A stretch of DNA of 64,000 bases from Mauremys mutica (GCF_020497125.1 NC_059081.1:61524768-61588767); one strand, 5' to 3'. Shown: positions 46,587 to 59,648, counted from the first letter of the stretch. Notes: generated by a model from the sequence alone, not told the origin. Translations and numbers: made by a program.

Positions 46587-48127
46587 AGTTTAACTAGCCT
46601 GATTTAATAAAACTGGTGCAACTTGTCTGGTAGAGACAAGGCTCCGGTAACAAAGTAGTGTTTAAACCAGTGTTTCAAGCTACTCTCAGGGCCTGTAGGG
46701 CTCGTGTTCTAAACTACCGGAGAGAGGAGTTAAAATATAAGCTAAGGATCAGCCCCCGCAACCAACAGGCCTTTCTGGGACTGTTGGTTTTTATTTTGCT
46801 CTACAGTCCAAAGATAAAGGCTAAAAATGTCATCTCTCTCCATTCCGTTTCATTCTCAGGGTATAGTCTGAGCCCTCTTTTCCCCCGCCCCCTAGTTTGC
46901 AGCCGACTAGCTCACAATACACAGCAACAAATATGGTTGAAAGCTTCCTATGTGCGCCCAAGCTATTTCTAAAATGCACTGGCAACAGTAAGCGACCCTC
47001 CCCAAACCAAAGGCAATAGGCACAGTTGGCTACCACACTGAAAATGTCAGTAGCTCAATTTCTCCTTCCATGTAAGTACGTGCTGTACATACACACCCAG
47101 AGAGAGGGGGTAGGGCCTGTTTTCTGGCAGTATACAGAAGTTGGAATCAAAACACTTAAAAGGAAATGCTTTCATTTTGAAAATTATGAACAGTCCAACT
47201 TTAATTTTTACATAAAAATGCTATTGATAAGCTTTAAGGGGGGGAAAAACCCAAAACCCTGTTTGAAAACACCTGCTTCTGAATGTTTTCAGTTAGGTAA
47301 ATCGACTTTTGAGGTGGTACAGAAGGCAGCCGGTCACCACATTTTTTAATATAACTGACCTCTTTCTCAAAGAAGGGAGAAAAGTTTCACTACATAAGAG
47401 AGACCTTAGTGTGTGGAGGCCAACTCTTACAGTTCTTTTATGGGCAAAACTTGCCACTGAGATGTTGTGGCTGAGTAAGATTGCAGAATTTGTCCAGGTT
47501 ATTATTAATGCAACACTTGGAAGATTAACCACATTAGCTTCATTGTGAAATCATCATTCCAAGGGACTAGAAATAATGCTAGTAAGAGAAGGCAAGACTC
47601 TTCAATCAATGGGTGTAAAATCTTATGAAGAAGAGGATTTTCATGGTTTTGTTTTTCAAGCCAATGCTGAATAGAGTTATTTTCACATTCTTTGTAAAAT
47701 ATATGATCTACCAGAAACCAGCAAAATGTATTTTAAGGGAGTGTTGGGTTAGAGGTTTTGCCCACAAATATGAAAGCTTAAACATACAAAATCATACTGC
47801 ATGGGGATGCCAAGATGTGTTGACGCATGAATAAAAGCGTGATTTAAAAACCCTGGAGCCACTGGCGGTTGGCCTTGTGAAAGTGAAATTATTTACGAAC
47901 TTTTTCCCCTCACTTTTTTTTGTATACGTTGACACATGTAAGGTGGAGGGGGAAAAAAGGAAACAATTAAACAAGCTTGATTTGTTTCTTGTATTGCAAG
48001 CATCAGTTATGATCTCTTCGGTACATAGAGAAGCAAAGATCCCAACAGCTTAAATAGGGGGGAAATCTTTGTATTGAAAACTGCTAAAGAAACAAAAATG
48101 CCCCAAATTGGGGAACAATGAGAGAAC

Positions 48128-48152
48128 GAGAGAGAGAGAGAGAGAGAGAGAG
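48128..48152 (+). repeat. (GA)n microsatellite, about 12 units
   Basis: Uninterrupted GA dinucleotides inside the predicted KLF7 3' UTR, so a (CU)n tract would be present in the transcript. Confidence 0.95.
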
Positions 48153-48689
48153 CTTCTGAGTTCGCAAATAGTGATCAAGTCACAGAGAAGGTGCATTCAG
48201 TCACACTAGCCACCATATTCATCCATTGTCTTGGTTTTAAGCAGGACATCAAAGGTTAGTTGCTTTTAGTTTAAATTAAACACAGAGTCCTGAAAGCAAC
48301 GAGTGGGTCCCACTTTTACATTCCAATTCACCCTCTTCTCCCATATTTGGTCAATGGTTTCAGGGTATCAAGTAAAATGGTGCTTGCCTTTTTAAAAAAA
48401 AAATAAAAAAAATCAGATTCCAGTGAACCCTGCTGCCAATGAGAAGAAAGATAGTATTCTAATGTGCATATGCACAGTGATGTAAATTACGTTAGATCTA
48501 AAGTAATTTAACTCCAATGTGTCGGGCAAGAACCCAAGACATAAGAATAGGCTGCATGTACAGTAATGTCTGCTGACAGAGTCATACTGGGACTTCCATA
48601 ACGTTTTTTTCCCAAGACTTCTCTCCTCCTCATTAAATTCTATAGGACTTTTCTATTAGGAAACTAACAGAGGTCTGTAGAACACCTCT

Positions 48690-48810
48690 AGGCCTGATTC
48701 TATGTTTTGCTACACCAGTCTAATAGAGCGAAGAATCAATGCCACAAAGTGAAATTCTGGGCACCAGTGAAGTCAATGGGAGTCTTGACACGGGGCTAGG
48801 ATTTCATTCA
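48690..48810. repeat. Ancient palindromic repeat fragment in KLF7 3' UTR
   Basis: 'GGCCTGATTCTATGTTTTGCTACACCAG...GTGAAGTCAATGGGAGTCTTGAC...' resembles fragments at 17718 and 59649. Confidence 0.4.
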
Positions 48811-49740
48811 TGGAATTTAATAGCAAATTATATCCACCTTTTTGTTTTCTAACCATTGAGGATGTAATTCTCTGGTGCAGCAGATAGAATGCTGGTCACT
48901 GGAGTAAAGGATTGAAGTATTTGCTAGGCTCTCACTTGAATTGCTGGAATTGTCTGGCATTTTGTATATTATATCTACACTTTTGGGGGTTGTTTTTGTT
49001 ACTCTGAAAAGTGACTAAGAACATGGCATTATGGCCCTCCATGCTTGATATGGGAACAGTGAGACACAACAGGAGTGCTGAGGATACACATCAAAAAGGT
49101 GACCCCAAAGAAAGAAGGAAACCCAACTTGCATGTCAGATCCCAAGCTGAGTTATGAGATAACCGGCTTTTACACCTACACCAAGAAAATCTGGTATGGA
49201 ATAACTGAAAGAAAAAAATAAAGCCTCATAATGAAACTTTAACTCACTTTTTGAAGCAGAACCCCATTAAGGGTGTACATTCTGCTCGGTTACACCAGTG
49301 TAAATCCAGAATAACTCAGGTACCCCAGTGTCCTAATAGATGAAGTGCTCTTCTCCAGACTAATGCTACATCATATTCAGAGAAACTCGTATTCCTCCTC
49401 TGTGCTCTTTTTCCACCAGTTTATAGGCATCAGGTTTTTTTGTGGGACTTGTCTCAATTTGTTCCCACCACACAATTTCCCCAGTGATCTTGGAAGCCAT
49501 GTCTGGTCATTTTATATGGCTTCTGTTCTGCAAATGGGCATGAATTCAGTCTGAAGGGAAACCGGGTAAAGCCCTCCCTTTAAGGCTCTTTTGTAAAGCT
49601 GCTAGATAACTTGGTTCCCAAAGCAGCCTTACAGAGAGAATTAGCCCTTTCCCATTTTTCATGTATCCCAGGTAGATTGTTACTAGTGATTCTTTACAAT
49701 GTGGATGAAGTGAATGCAGCTGTAGCAGAAAAACATGGAC

Positions 49741-49912
49741 TAAGACCTTCAAAAGTGGCTAGTGATCTTGGGTGCCTCAGGTTTTGAGCTCTCGACTTAA
49801 AAGGGCCCTGGTTTTTCTACAGAGTGCTGAGCACCAATGCATGGAAATCAGACCCATTTAAGTTGTCTCAAGTTGGGCACCCAAAATCCTTGGTCGCTTT
49901 TGAAAAATCTTA
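49741..49912. repeat. Palindromic 'AAGATTTTCAAAAGTG' family in KLF7 3' UTR
   Basis: 'CTTCAAAAGTGGCTAGTGATCTTGGGTGCCTC' at the left is mirrored by 'GGGCACCCAAAATCCTTGGTCGCTTTTGAAAAATCTTAA' at the right. It is a full-length though diverged copy. Confidence 0.55.
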
Positions 49913-51711
49913 ACTATGAACAAACTGTTTGCTTTACCCACTGTCCTCTATGATACTAGAACAAGCTTTTTCTGCTATAAAATGACTGACAGAGTGCACT
50001 GAGCTGAGACACAATATACGCAGATTACAAATGTCTCTGAACTATATCAGTGATGGTCTTGAAACCCAACATTTCTCTTTCAAAGTTAGAGGACCATTAC
50101 TGACAGGGCCCAACTGAGAAATCCCGGTCTTGGTTTGGATTCTGAACCTATTTCCTATGGTTTTGGGGTGTTTTGATCCAGGATTTTGATTCAGGCCTAT
50201 CGGTAGAAACTAAAGAGTTTCCAAATATTTCAAAAAATTTTGATATTTATCTAAAGGGCCCTTGTTCTGCTATATTTTAAATGAGATGTCAACAAGACCT
50301 CAAGTGACAAGAGGAAGCAAATATTTTCTCTCCATTTTTTTTTTCATTTTTAAAATAGCCTTGTACTTAAATTGCCTTTAAAATTAAGTCTTCTGGACTA
50401 TTAGTAACATTTCTAGAGGCAGGAGTACCTAGAGTTCTGAAGAGAATATTTATACAGGTTCATAGCCAATGACTAATGTAGTGGCAGGTATGTGCACATG
50501 TACTGTAGGATGCTATGGGAATGAATTTCTTCTAGAGTTTACTATAATTTTATCCAATGCACTGAATGGATGCTCTATAGTTTCACTCAACTGAGGTTCA
50601 AGTATCCTCAAGCTCCCATGACACATCCTGGTAAGATGCTCCACATATTCAAACACAAGTTGGGTGGTAGGGCCCTCAGAACCCAACTGAACTCCTGGTT
50701 GGAATGGCCATAAGAAGTATGCAAATACAGAAGTAGAGAACGACGAGATTGTCAGCAAGCAGTGCTCCAGTAATTTTTTTTAATAGTATAGTTAGTTTTT
50801 TAAATCTTTGGACTAAAACTCAATTTTCTCTTACCTTTTTCACTGTTACATCATTGCCCCCTAAAAAGATGGTTAGATTTTGGTCCATATCTCATGCCAT
50901 ATGGGCCAGATATCATATCCCTCACCAAAGTGTCCAACTGACAGTCAGTGTTTGTAAAAACTGTGAGCAAAATAAACATCTTTCAGGTAGATTCAATCTC
51001 TGACTGGAACAAAGGTTGCGCAAACGCTGAGAACGCAAGTACCAATGATTCCAGTGACTGCTCTTGCGTTTTACAGCTATGGATTTTTTTTAAGAGTTCA
51101 GTTTTGCATCCCAAAAGGGAAATATTTAACAGTCAATGAGTCAAAACAGTCAAAGGAGGGCAGTTGGCTAGTACAGTATAAAGAGCAGCAACCATTTGTG
51201 GACCACATGCCATTTTGTTTCATTTCTAGACATGTCTTGTAGGGAGGGTCCCAGAATATACAAAATATACAACCTGTCCTAATGACCACCCCACCTGCTT
51301 GCATAGGCCATTTTATATGGTCCTAAAGGCAGTCTTTGGAGTTAGGGCCAGTGCCAACTTGCTATAAATGCAAGTTGTGTGTATATATATATAACTTTTT
51401 TTTTTTTAAACAAGAAATTTAGTCCACTTTGAGCCAAGATGGTCAAATTATCTACAGGATTCAAGGGTGAGCATGAGGCTTCCACTGATCCTGGATGGTA
51501 CAGACTGAAGGTCGAATAGGACCCATGCTACCAATACTTTAGACCGATCACTTGGAAAATCCTCAGTGCTGTGCACAAAAGCCAACCCTTCATTCACCCT
51601 TTAAATATTCTTACAATTTTTTTTATATCAGTGGGCTAAACCATCACCTTCATGAATGGCAAAGGAGGACTGTGATCTTTACTTTAAAAGATTAATGCTG
51701 AATGAAGCCAC

Positions 51712-51717
51712 TTTATT
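51712..51717 (-). promoter_or_regulatory. KLF7: Possible proximal poly(A) signal of KLF7
   Basis: AATAAA on the - strand about 1.3 kb after the stop codon. If used it would give a short 3' UTR isoform. Use is unproven. Confidence 0.25.
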
Positions 51718-53003
51718 TGGAAGCGGTCTCACCTTCCCACTCTGGGACTGGAGTAGTATTTTTGGCTTTTTTTTTTTTTTTTTTAAAGATGCTTAACCAA
51801 GTTAGGCTTAGAAAATAAATGTTTGCAGGTGCTCTTTCAAGAAATAAAAGTCCAATGTTTTAAACTGGTCAATAGAATAACAAGAACACGCAACACAATT
51901 TGTCAATCACTGTGGATTGTAGCCAACATGCTCACATGGTGCTGAAGGAAATCTGTAGTCATGCCTGATTGGCCAGTCCAAGACAGATAAGCAGGTGAAG
52001 AAAAGGAGTTCTGAAGATCACTTGTTCATGGAGAAAAGATAAAATGTCTAAGCTTCCACGTGAGCTTTTCAAGTTTTCATTAGACAAAACAAGAAGTCCT
52101 AGCTATGGCAATAAGGTGATGCCTATGGAGATATAACGTGGTGTTTCAGGGACTCTTCCTTTGGCTGCTTTCCAGTCATGCCAGCAGCTTCCATAATCCC
52201 TACCAGTGCATAGGGCATGCAATAGCCAAAAAAAGTTAACACAAAAATACCCAAACAAAAATATTGTCCTCCATGAAGTCTACATAAACTCAGGCCAAAC
52301 AGATGATGTATATGTCACAGGTGTCACTCCACAGTCAACTGCCATTAAGGCTATTGGTATTGACGTAAAAGGATCTTAATAGCTCAGTTCTAGGAAGAAC
52401 CAAAACAGATCAAAGTGTCTGTGAGAAGTTTGACGTGTCGAGCATTAGGAATTCTCAGACAAAGAACAAAGGAACCAAGAAGTTAATTTTGGCTACCAAA
52501 CTGGGATTTGGTTTTCTAGGTCATTATTTCCCACCCCCATCTATTTAAAAAGAAAAGTTAGTGCTACAAATATGCAACTTCAAGATGACATATTCTCCTA
52601 TGGAGTTGCATTGAGAAGCGAGTTAAATAAGCCCCTCCTTCTTGCTGTCCACCTGCAGAGAAGCCTCTTCCATTTACTTTGATTTCTACTGGCAATAGCT
52701 GGAAACAAATCCAAGGGTGATGAAGTACTGTAAGCAATTGTTCTATCTTACTGACTTCACCTCTACCCCATCTCCTCTCCTGCACCTTCTTCCATCCAGC
52801 TGGGGCAAGGCATAAAGAACAGATGTACATATTTAAGTATAGTTGGGTGCATGACAGTGTGAGTGTGTGGTCTGTGTACAGAGGTTTACATGTGATCAAG
52901 TTCTCTTCTTCTGCAAGGCAGCGGGTTATAACTGAGTTCCACCCTTCATGCCATGTCTTTTAGCTCAGCTGACATCTATGCCATGCTGACTGATTTTAGG
53001 TAC

Positions 53004-53055
53004 TTAGATGTGTCTCTTCATGTGGAGGGCAAGATGGTCAGACCTGGAAAAACAC
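53004..53055 (-). CDS. KLF7: Krueppel-like factor 7, last coding exon (end of zinc finger 3)
   Basis: Read on the - strand, this 52-bp coding piece gives (R)CFSRSDHLALHMKRHI and then TAA (53004-53006). It completes the third C2H2 finger, including its two zinc-binding histidines. The acceptor is CCACAG|GTG at 53056 and upward. The exon enters in phase 2 and joins exactly to the AG left by the exon at 60038, making an Arg codon. KLF proteins end immediately after finger 3, and the terminal RHI is characteristic of KLF7 (KLF6 ends in RHL). The exon is too short to stand out as an open reading frame and was recognised from the finger motif and splice phase. It continues into a long 3' UTR toward lower coordinates. 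Confidence 0.95.
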
Positions 53056-53340
53056 CTGTGGAACAAACAAAATAAGGATTTTACAAAACAGGCCTTTCTG
53101 CTCCTCCACCATCATGCACAAGAACAATGTTCACCCAGGAACATGCCACATGTGGTCACAAAGTCAAGGTGACTTCCCCTCCACCATTCAAGATAAGCAG
53201 CTATGCTGGCTCTTCGTTAATAGATTATTCTCCCTTCACTCCAACCCCACCAGATTCATACTGTTAGAAACTGGGGAACGGGCAAGCTAACTCATTAAGC
53301 AAGTAGCTGTAGTAATAAAATTAAATAATTTTTGCATATT

Positions 53341-53490
53341 TTCCAGTGCTCAGCACCCTTAGGTGTGGTCATTTCTTCAAAAGACCTCAGCACCCATTTG
53401 GGCATCAAAATAAGAGGCCAGATTTGAGGGCTGAGCTGCTCATTTTGGTACCTAAATCGAAGCAGAGCTCTGTTGAAAATCTGACCCAGA
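53341..53490. repeat. Diverged 'CCAGATTT...GAAAATCTG' repeat
   Basis: Pieces such as 'CAAAAGACCTCAGCACCCATTTGGGC' and 'GTTGAAAATCTGACCC' belong to the same loose group of ancient repeats. Confidence 0.35.
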
Positions 53491-53499
53491 GAGCCTGAG

Positions 53500-53685
53500 T
53501 GCTATACAGATATTGATGACGGTAGTCTTGCAACATCCCTGAGATGAAGCTAGGCATTATCCCCATTTTATAGATGAGGACACTGAGGCACAGCGAGATA
53601 AGGAATTTGCTCGAGGTCCCACAAGAAGTCTGGCAAACCCAGCAACAGAATCCAGGTCTTTCACTTCCCGGTTCTGGGCTTTATC
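53500..53685 (-). mobile_element. MIR-type SINE, reverse
   Basis: 'ATTATCCCCATTTTATAGATG', 'GGACACTGAGGCACAGCGAG', 'TTTGCTCGAGGTCCCACAAG' and 'AACAGAATCCAGGTC' in reversed order, in the KLF7 intron close to the last exon. Confidence 0.75.
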
Positions 53686-54045
53686 CCCCAAGGCCATCTT
53701 ATTTTTAGTCCGCATGCAAAACATGCTGGCACTTCTACAAATGTAGATGCATGTTCGTGCTTATGAAAGGTTCTCAGAATGAGAGCCCTAGAGAATGAAA
53801 ACCTCTCTCCAATCACAACATTAACACAGTGCTTTGCTCCACCAACATGTATTCACTGTGACTGAACTTTTGAGGACAATGGGCAATTCTTTCTTCATGG
53901 CCATTCGATCCTTGACCCTTCTGCTAACATTTCCAAAAGGAAGAACGAACATTAATGCCAAATATGATATGCTAGGAATTGGACTGAGAGCAGCAACTCA
54001 TTTCACACTGGCCACCCAAATGCCACTATATACAAAGCAGCCTTA

Positions 54046-54212
54046 GGCCAAGATTTTCAGAAGTGCCTAGTGATACCTTTTTAAAGAGGACTGCTTCCAG
54101 AGGGCAGGTCCTTGGCACTTTCTGAAAAATAAGGCCCCTTTAAGATGCCTCAGACTGGGCACTCAAAACCTGAGATGCCCAAAATCGATTGGAACTTTTG
54201 AAAATCTTGGCC
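54046..54212. repeat. Palindromic 'GGCCAAGATTTTCAGAAGTGC' repeat, clear copy
   Basis: GGCCAAGATTTTCAGAAGTGCC at the left pairs with GGAACTTTTGAAAATCTTGGCC at the right, 167 bases in all. It is the best copy here of the family split by transposons at 27514-28180. Confidence 0.7.
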
Positions 54213-54803
54213 TTCACTCTTGTCACCCTAACCGGTAAGACACTTTCTAAGTTATATTTAGTAATAATAAAAAGAATCCACCACAAATTACATTTGCTGC
54301 TTGTTGCCGGAATCTTAGCGCAGTGGACATTGTGGCAGACCACTTCCAGAATTAACTTGTCTGTGATGCTTTGAAAATTCATGCACTGCCACACAAAGCT
54401 ACATTACAAAATAAACACTGGCACGCGCTTTTTTTTTTTTTTAAATGCTTGTTGCTAGAATTTGTCATGCACACAAACAGATTTAGGCTGAATAAATTAT
54501 GATCAAAGTAATAATGTAATTGTCTGCATTTCTCAGTAAGAAGCAGGTAAGGAAATTAACTCAGTCTTTTTTTTTTTTTTTAAAGTTTAAAGAAAAACAT
54601 CCAGATAAACAGGTCCCATAGGTGCCTTCAGCATAAGGGAAAAAAGAATCATGAAAATCAGAGGGGAAAGACTTGGTAGTGCACTTAGTCTGTCCTTTTG
54701 GCATTATTCTCTGATTCTCTGTGTGCCTACTTCTACTTGTATGCAGGGGTGAGCAAATATGATAAATGTTTGTAAGAGCAGAAAATCTGCAAGAAGACTA
54801 CCT

Positions 54804-54882
54804 TGGCCAGATCCTCAATGGATCGGCATAGCTCCAGTGTAATCAATGATGCTATGTTTCATACCAGCTGAGGATCTGGTCC
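54804..54882. repeat. Palindromic MITE-like repeat, clear copy
   Basis: TGGCCAGATCCTCAATGG pairs with 'CAGCTGAGGATCTGGTCC' across 79 bases, as at 44715. Confidence 0.7.
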
Positions 54883-55514
54883 ATGCTTCTTTACAAAGCA
54901 GAGTAGGAAAAAATTAAAAAGAACAATTTTAGTATGGTATGGACTTAGAATCCTGCCTTCTTTTAAGTTCCAGGGTGAAGTATGTGCATTAAATCTGGAT
55001 AGAGAGAGACAGAGAGAGGAAAGCCTTACAATGGACAGTGGGTTTCTAATACACAAGGCCCACCACAGCTAGTATTGTCCAGCTGCAGGGTACCAAATAT
55101 ATCCCTGGACAGCTATCCCTCTCATCAGGATAATGGAGAAAGCAGCATGCTATGGATATTACAGCTGCCAAAACAAGCCTGGGTGCCAGTAAGAAAGGCA
55201 CCAGCTGGCATTTTAGACTATGATCAGCCATAAGACCATCACCTGACCATTGCTTCTCTCAGGTGCCTGCTAATAACCAGAAGCAATTCTGATTAAAAGT
55301 TTGCTGAGTCACTGACATGGCAAGATTTGTTAATGTTAATAACAGAACCAAAACTTTGTTTTGTATCAATAACCGTATGTTCTGCTCCAATATATTTTTA
55401 CACCTAATAAAATGATACATAACTAATCCTGCGGGCTTTTTCCCGGCTAGTAACTCAGTTAACTTCATCTACTGGGGAGGCTCCTAGAGGAGGACAACAG
55501 TTTCAACTGGGGAA

Positions 55515-55765
55515 AAAAAAAGTCAAAAAAGAATTAGATAAATTCATGGATGATGGGTCCATCAATGGGTATTAGCCAGGATGGGCAGGGATGGTGTCCC
55601 TAGCTTCTGTTTGCCAGAATGTGGGAATGGGCAACGGGATGGATCACTTGATAATGAACAGAACAGGTAATCCCTTCTGGGGTACCTGGCATTGGCCACT
55701 GTTGGAAGACAGGATACTGGGCTAGATGGACCTTTGGTCTGACCCAGTATGGCCATTCTTAGGTA
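55515..55765 (+). mobile_element. CR1 LINE 3' end, 'CAGTATGGCCATT' type
   Basis: 'GATAAATTCATGGATGATGGGTCC', 'GCATTGGCCACTGTTGGAAGAC', 'GGATACTGGGCTAGATGGACC' and 'TGACCCAGTATGGCCATTC' give the classic turtle CR1 3' end, well conserved, in antisense to KLF7. Confidence 0.9.
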
Positions 55766-55779
55766 AGTCCCCACAAAAT

Positions 55780-57420
55780 TTTACAGCTAAATCCTACCAT
55801 CAAAAAGCCCAGGACACATCTGCAGCTATTAAGTTGCTGAGGTCCAGCCACATTTTCCCTTCTTGGAACTGGTGCTGGCTGTAGAGTTGGCCCAGAATGG
55901 GCAGTTGTCCTCAATAGGTTCTGAGATAGGGATCCATGAAGGAAAATCCTGTGGATCTCTGGTCTTCCACTGGACAAGTCTCTGTCTCCACAATTTTGCC
56001 ATCTCTATTTGCTGCATGTTGTACCCACACCCAGCACGTACCCCCTCCAGGATTCAGAAAGGCTGCATGTGTCCCTGCATTGTTCCTAGCAGTGCATAAA
56101 AATATCATAATTCCTGATGGGCTTGCATGGACATAAACTGCCTACTCCCAAACATGCTGCTGGGTTTCATCTCCGCATCTGCAGAGCAACAAGAGGAGGC
56201 AGCTGGGATGGGAAGAGAATATAATGTTGAGCCATCTTTTTCCTCTGCCCAGATCCTGCCCAGTGGGATTTGGGCCTCTTAGCAATCTACCTACCCCTCC
56301 AGCTGTGTGGAGGGGAGCACATGGGTCTTCGCTTGCAGTCCAGGAGGATACCCATATATATATTAGAATAAAGTTGAAGAGTTTTACATCACGTTTCCCT
56401 CAGTTGAACACATGTGACAGCTATGGCCATGGCTCACCCAGGTGTCCTGACATAGGGTATGTAAAGTCACCCATGGTTCTGAAAAGCTTCTCAACTAATT
56501 CTTCGGCAACTCCAATAACCAACACGGTCATGGTGCCTCAGCCACCCTGGGGACTCTTTCATTTCCTTCTGGGCTACTTCAGCTCCCTCTGCTATCTCCC
56601 CTGCTGCCTCCAAAGCACACACCACTCGCTGTACATATGCTGCTCCTCACATCGGTGGTAGTTTGCCAACCAACATTTACAATACGATCTGTGTCCTGTA
56701 AGACGTGGGGGCAAAACTAAACACTTCATTTTAAAAGGATCCTGTTTTTCCAGAAGAAACTTCAGCTGTTAACTCTTTGTCATGAAAGGGGATTGTGTTT
56801 ACACCCAAGGCCAAAGGTCTGCTACAAAACCCTCAGCACCCCCGTTTACGCCAAAGACTGTGTGTGCCTGAAATTTCGGTGCTTTAAAAAGATGCCACCA
56901 GCATTGTTTGAAAAAGAGAAAGTGTGTGTGCGTGCACACTTAGGGAGAGAGAAAACAAAGTGACAGACTTCTAGCTTCCTGTCTTCCCACCCCCACTTCC
57001 TTTTGTCACTAAAAGTTATAACACCTGAATCGACCTATATGTGTTGTTTTTAAAATTGTCCTCTAGGCTGATAGCATGAATACAATCCAAAAGGCTAGTG
57101 GTGTAAACCCACAGCCCTGAAAGAGGGGTTTTCAATGGACTCGTTGATGGATCACGTACATAAACACTCCCCCTACTGGTAGTTCAATCACCATTTTCAT
57201 GCTCCGATGGCCAAAGTACTCGCCTTCACCTCTGAAGAGTGGTGTGCAGTTGGTTTACACTACATCAAGACTCCTGAAAGATGTACCTAAGGCTACTTAA
57301 AGCTCAGAAAACCAGGATGTTTACTGTAGGCAAGGACCCTTCTGTCATTAGTGGACGGTGAAAAGGAAGAACTTAAAAAGAAATCTAAGAGGCAGCAGTT
57401 TAGAGATGGAGAAATGTGAT
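55780..57420. other. KLF7 intron segment, unassigned
   Basis: An open frame of 145 codons on + (56224-56661) and several short ones on - (55759-56108) show no domain I know and no splice context. The segment may be an unrecognised repeat. Confidence 0.35.
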
Positions 57421-57427
57421 TCTATCT

Positions 57428-57538
57428 GGGACCTTAATTCAGGAAAGCACCTGTTTAACTTGAAGCACGTGCTTAAATGTTTTCCTGAATACAGCTGGAC
57501 TGAAGTATGTGCTTAAGGGCATACCTGAATCCAGGCCT
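57428..57538. repeat. Palindromic repeat, 'AAGCACGTGCTTAA' family
   Basis: 'TTAATTCAGGAAAGCACC...AAGCACGTGCTTAAATG' is mirrored by 'GTGCTTAAGGGCATACCTGAATCCAGG'. Confidence 0.5.
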
Positions 57539-59117
57539 GGAGTAGGGGGAGGTTAGCACACTTGGAAAGAGGAAGAGAAAGGAAAGAAAGTGTGAAGTCC
57601 AAAGCAGGCCAGCGACGTAAAGGGCCATCACTCTGAACCACTTTGAACACAGCGAGTCCCTGAGCTTCCCAAACTAGACTCAGTGAAAGGGCGGTGGGAA
57701 ACTGGTGGACAGATTACACCACATATGATCAGTTTAAACTGGTGAATACTTTTTACCTAGCCATAGTTCTGGTCAAAGGAGGAAAAATTGACAATTTTAA
57801 GGAAACAAATTCATAGAATAAAACCGCAAATAGACACTGTGATGGGGGTTGCTATAGAAAAAACACTTAGATAAAAAGAGAGGGGTGGTATTCTTCCAAC
57901 TCGACATGTGACAAACGACTAAAGGAGATTGTGGTGTTAATAGTAGGTGGTGAGATCTCCTTGGATCTGAATGATCACAACTGTTGTCTTTTTGCAACAG
58001 GAACCAAAAAGGGTGGTTTGTTTATTTGGGGGTTAAGGGACTGGGGGGGGCTTGGTCGGTTCTTAAAGAGCAAAGACCAGCAGAAAGCAGCCTCTTACAA
58101 TAAAAATGAAGAACACCAATGTTCTTCTACTTCACAGAGATACTTATAAAAAGGCAAGAATCCAGAGGGTTTGTGCTTGGTTTATCCTTTATCATTATGA
58201 GCAAACGAGATAATCCAGGGATAAAAGAGAGAGGAAGCCCTTGGTTGGGGGCAGGGGAGTGAGGAGGAGGAGGATCTTGGAAAGACAGGATGTGCAAATG
58301 ATCAAATTTCCTTCCCATCAAAGGATGTGTCCCTGTTTATGTTCTGTGTATCATTTTTCTGTGCATGCTCTTGGCCAGTCTGGTGTGCCCACAGGCTTTA
58401 TAAACTCTATATTGTATTACAAACCAATTTCTTATCATAACGGAGAACCTTAGTGCTGCATTAAAAAGATGGGTAATTTTCTTAAGCCTCTTAAAAATAT
58501 ATATAAATAGGATTAGCCAGATAACATGTTCGGATGCAAGCACATGATTTGATTATGCCTACACTGGATCCAGCCTTCACCGTGGGCATTGCCATCCTCC
58601 AGTTTGGGAGGGGGTGTTATTGTCTGATAACATCAGTACTGTCAGATGTGATTCCTTGTGTAGTGTGTCTCTCTTGCTCCACACCAATTATATATTTATT
58701 TTAAAGAGCCAGATTTTCAAAAATGCTCAGCAACCGCAACTGGGACCAGATTCTCAAAAGAGCTCTGCTTCCATTCAGGCACCGAAATGAAGAAGCCAGA
58801 TTTTCAAGAGGAATCAGCAGCCAACAGCTCCCATTGTTCTGGATGACAGATGCTGAGCAGACAGCTCTCGAGGCAAACCCTGTCACCTCATTTTTAGCTG
58901 CCCCAATGAGAGCTGTTGGATGAGGAGTTTTTTGGAAAAGCTGGCTATGGGTACCTCTCCCTGGATCTAGGTGCTTAACAAGACAGATGACAAAATATTA
59001 AATCTACAGTACCACATAAAATGGAGGTTGTCAAGTGTGTGATTTAAAGACAAGAGGACTAGATTCTCAGTCAGTGTGAACAGTAATGGCTCCTTTGATT
59101 TCACCCAAAATCCTTGT

Positions 59118-59171
59118 GGTAAAATTTTCAGATGTGCCTAAATCACGTAGGCACTTTTGAAAATGTTGCCC
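59118..59171. repeat. Short near-perfect palindrome (54 bases)
   Basis: 'GGTAAAATTTTCAGATGTGCC' and 'GGCACTTTTGAAAATGTTGCCC' pair around TAAATCACGTA. It is a shortened member of the 54046 family. Confidence 0.6.
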
Positions 59172-59648
59172 TTTGTTTCCCCAGGAACTGTCCCTCCAAC
59201 TGTCTCTAGGAAGAGAGGCAAACATAGGGCTGTGTGCTCAGTTAACTGAACCAGAAGATCAATGATAGATTTAACATGCAGAAAAGGGAAAATGCTGTCA
59301 GTCCCCTCGGTTTGGTTCTATATCTTGGGTTCCTTCGCCATTCACCTGAGAACCTGTGGAGATCTCACCACTTACTCCCCATCTTAGGCTGTGTTGACTT
59401 GCTTGACCCACTGGTTTGTGAGGTTCGACAGTCCCCAGGTGACTTCCTTTACAGGGACCAGGAAGCCAAGAGGTGGAGCCTAATCACAATTTTGTAAGCG
59501 AGGAAGGGCAGCTGCGAATTCAGTCTTTTGTTGTTGCCCAAGTCGCATGGGATCATGGAGCGGGAAAGCCAAGATGTTGCTGCGGCTAGCAGGTTGGGTA
59601 GAGTTTATGCACGTTAAAGTGAGATTTTCCTAAATAAAGCTGTGCATT

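Larger units (their letters stand above)
45690..53003 (-). other. KLF7: KLF7 long 3' UTR (predicted extent)
   Basis: The KLF7 stop codon is followed on the - strand by about 7.3 kb of mostly AT-rich, non-coding sequence. It ends in a very AT-rich block (45720-46000) next to an AATAAA at 45714-45719. A long 3' UTR is a known feature of mammalian KLF7 transcripts, and a length of this order fits. Candidate internal AATAAA signals lie at 51712-51717, 46789-46794 and 46581-46586, so alternative polyadenylation is possible. The block is poorer in young transposons than either flank, although ancient repeat fragments are present (about 48690-48810 and 49741-49912). The extent is inferred from composition and signals, not from transcript data. 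Confidence 0.55.

Noticed and set aside
56224..56661. Open frame of 145 codons in the KLF7 intron
   Set aside because: No recognisable domain, on the strand opposite to KLF7, no splice or promoter context.
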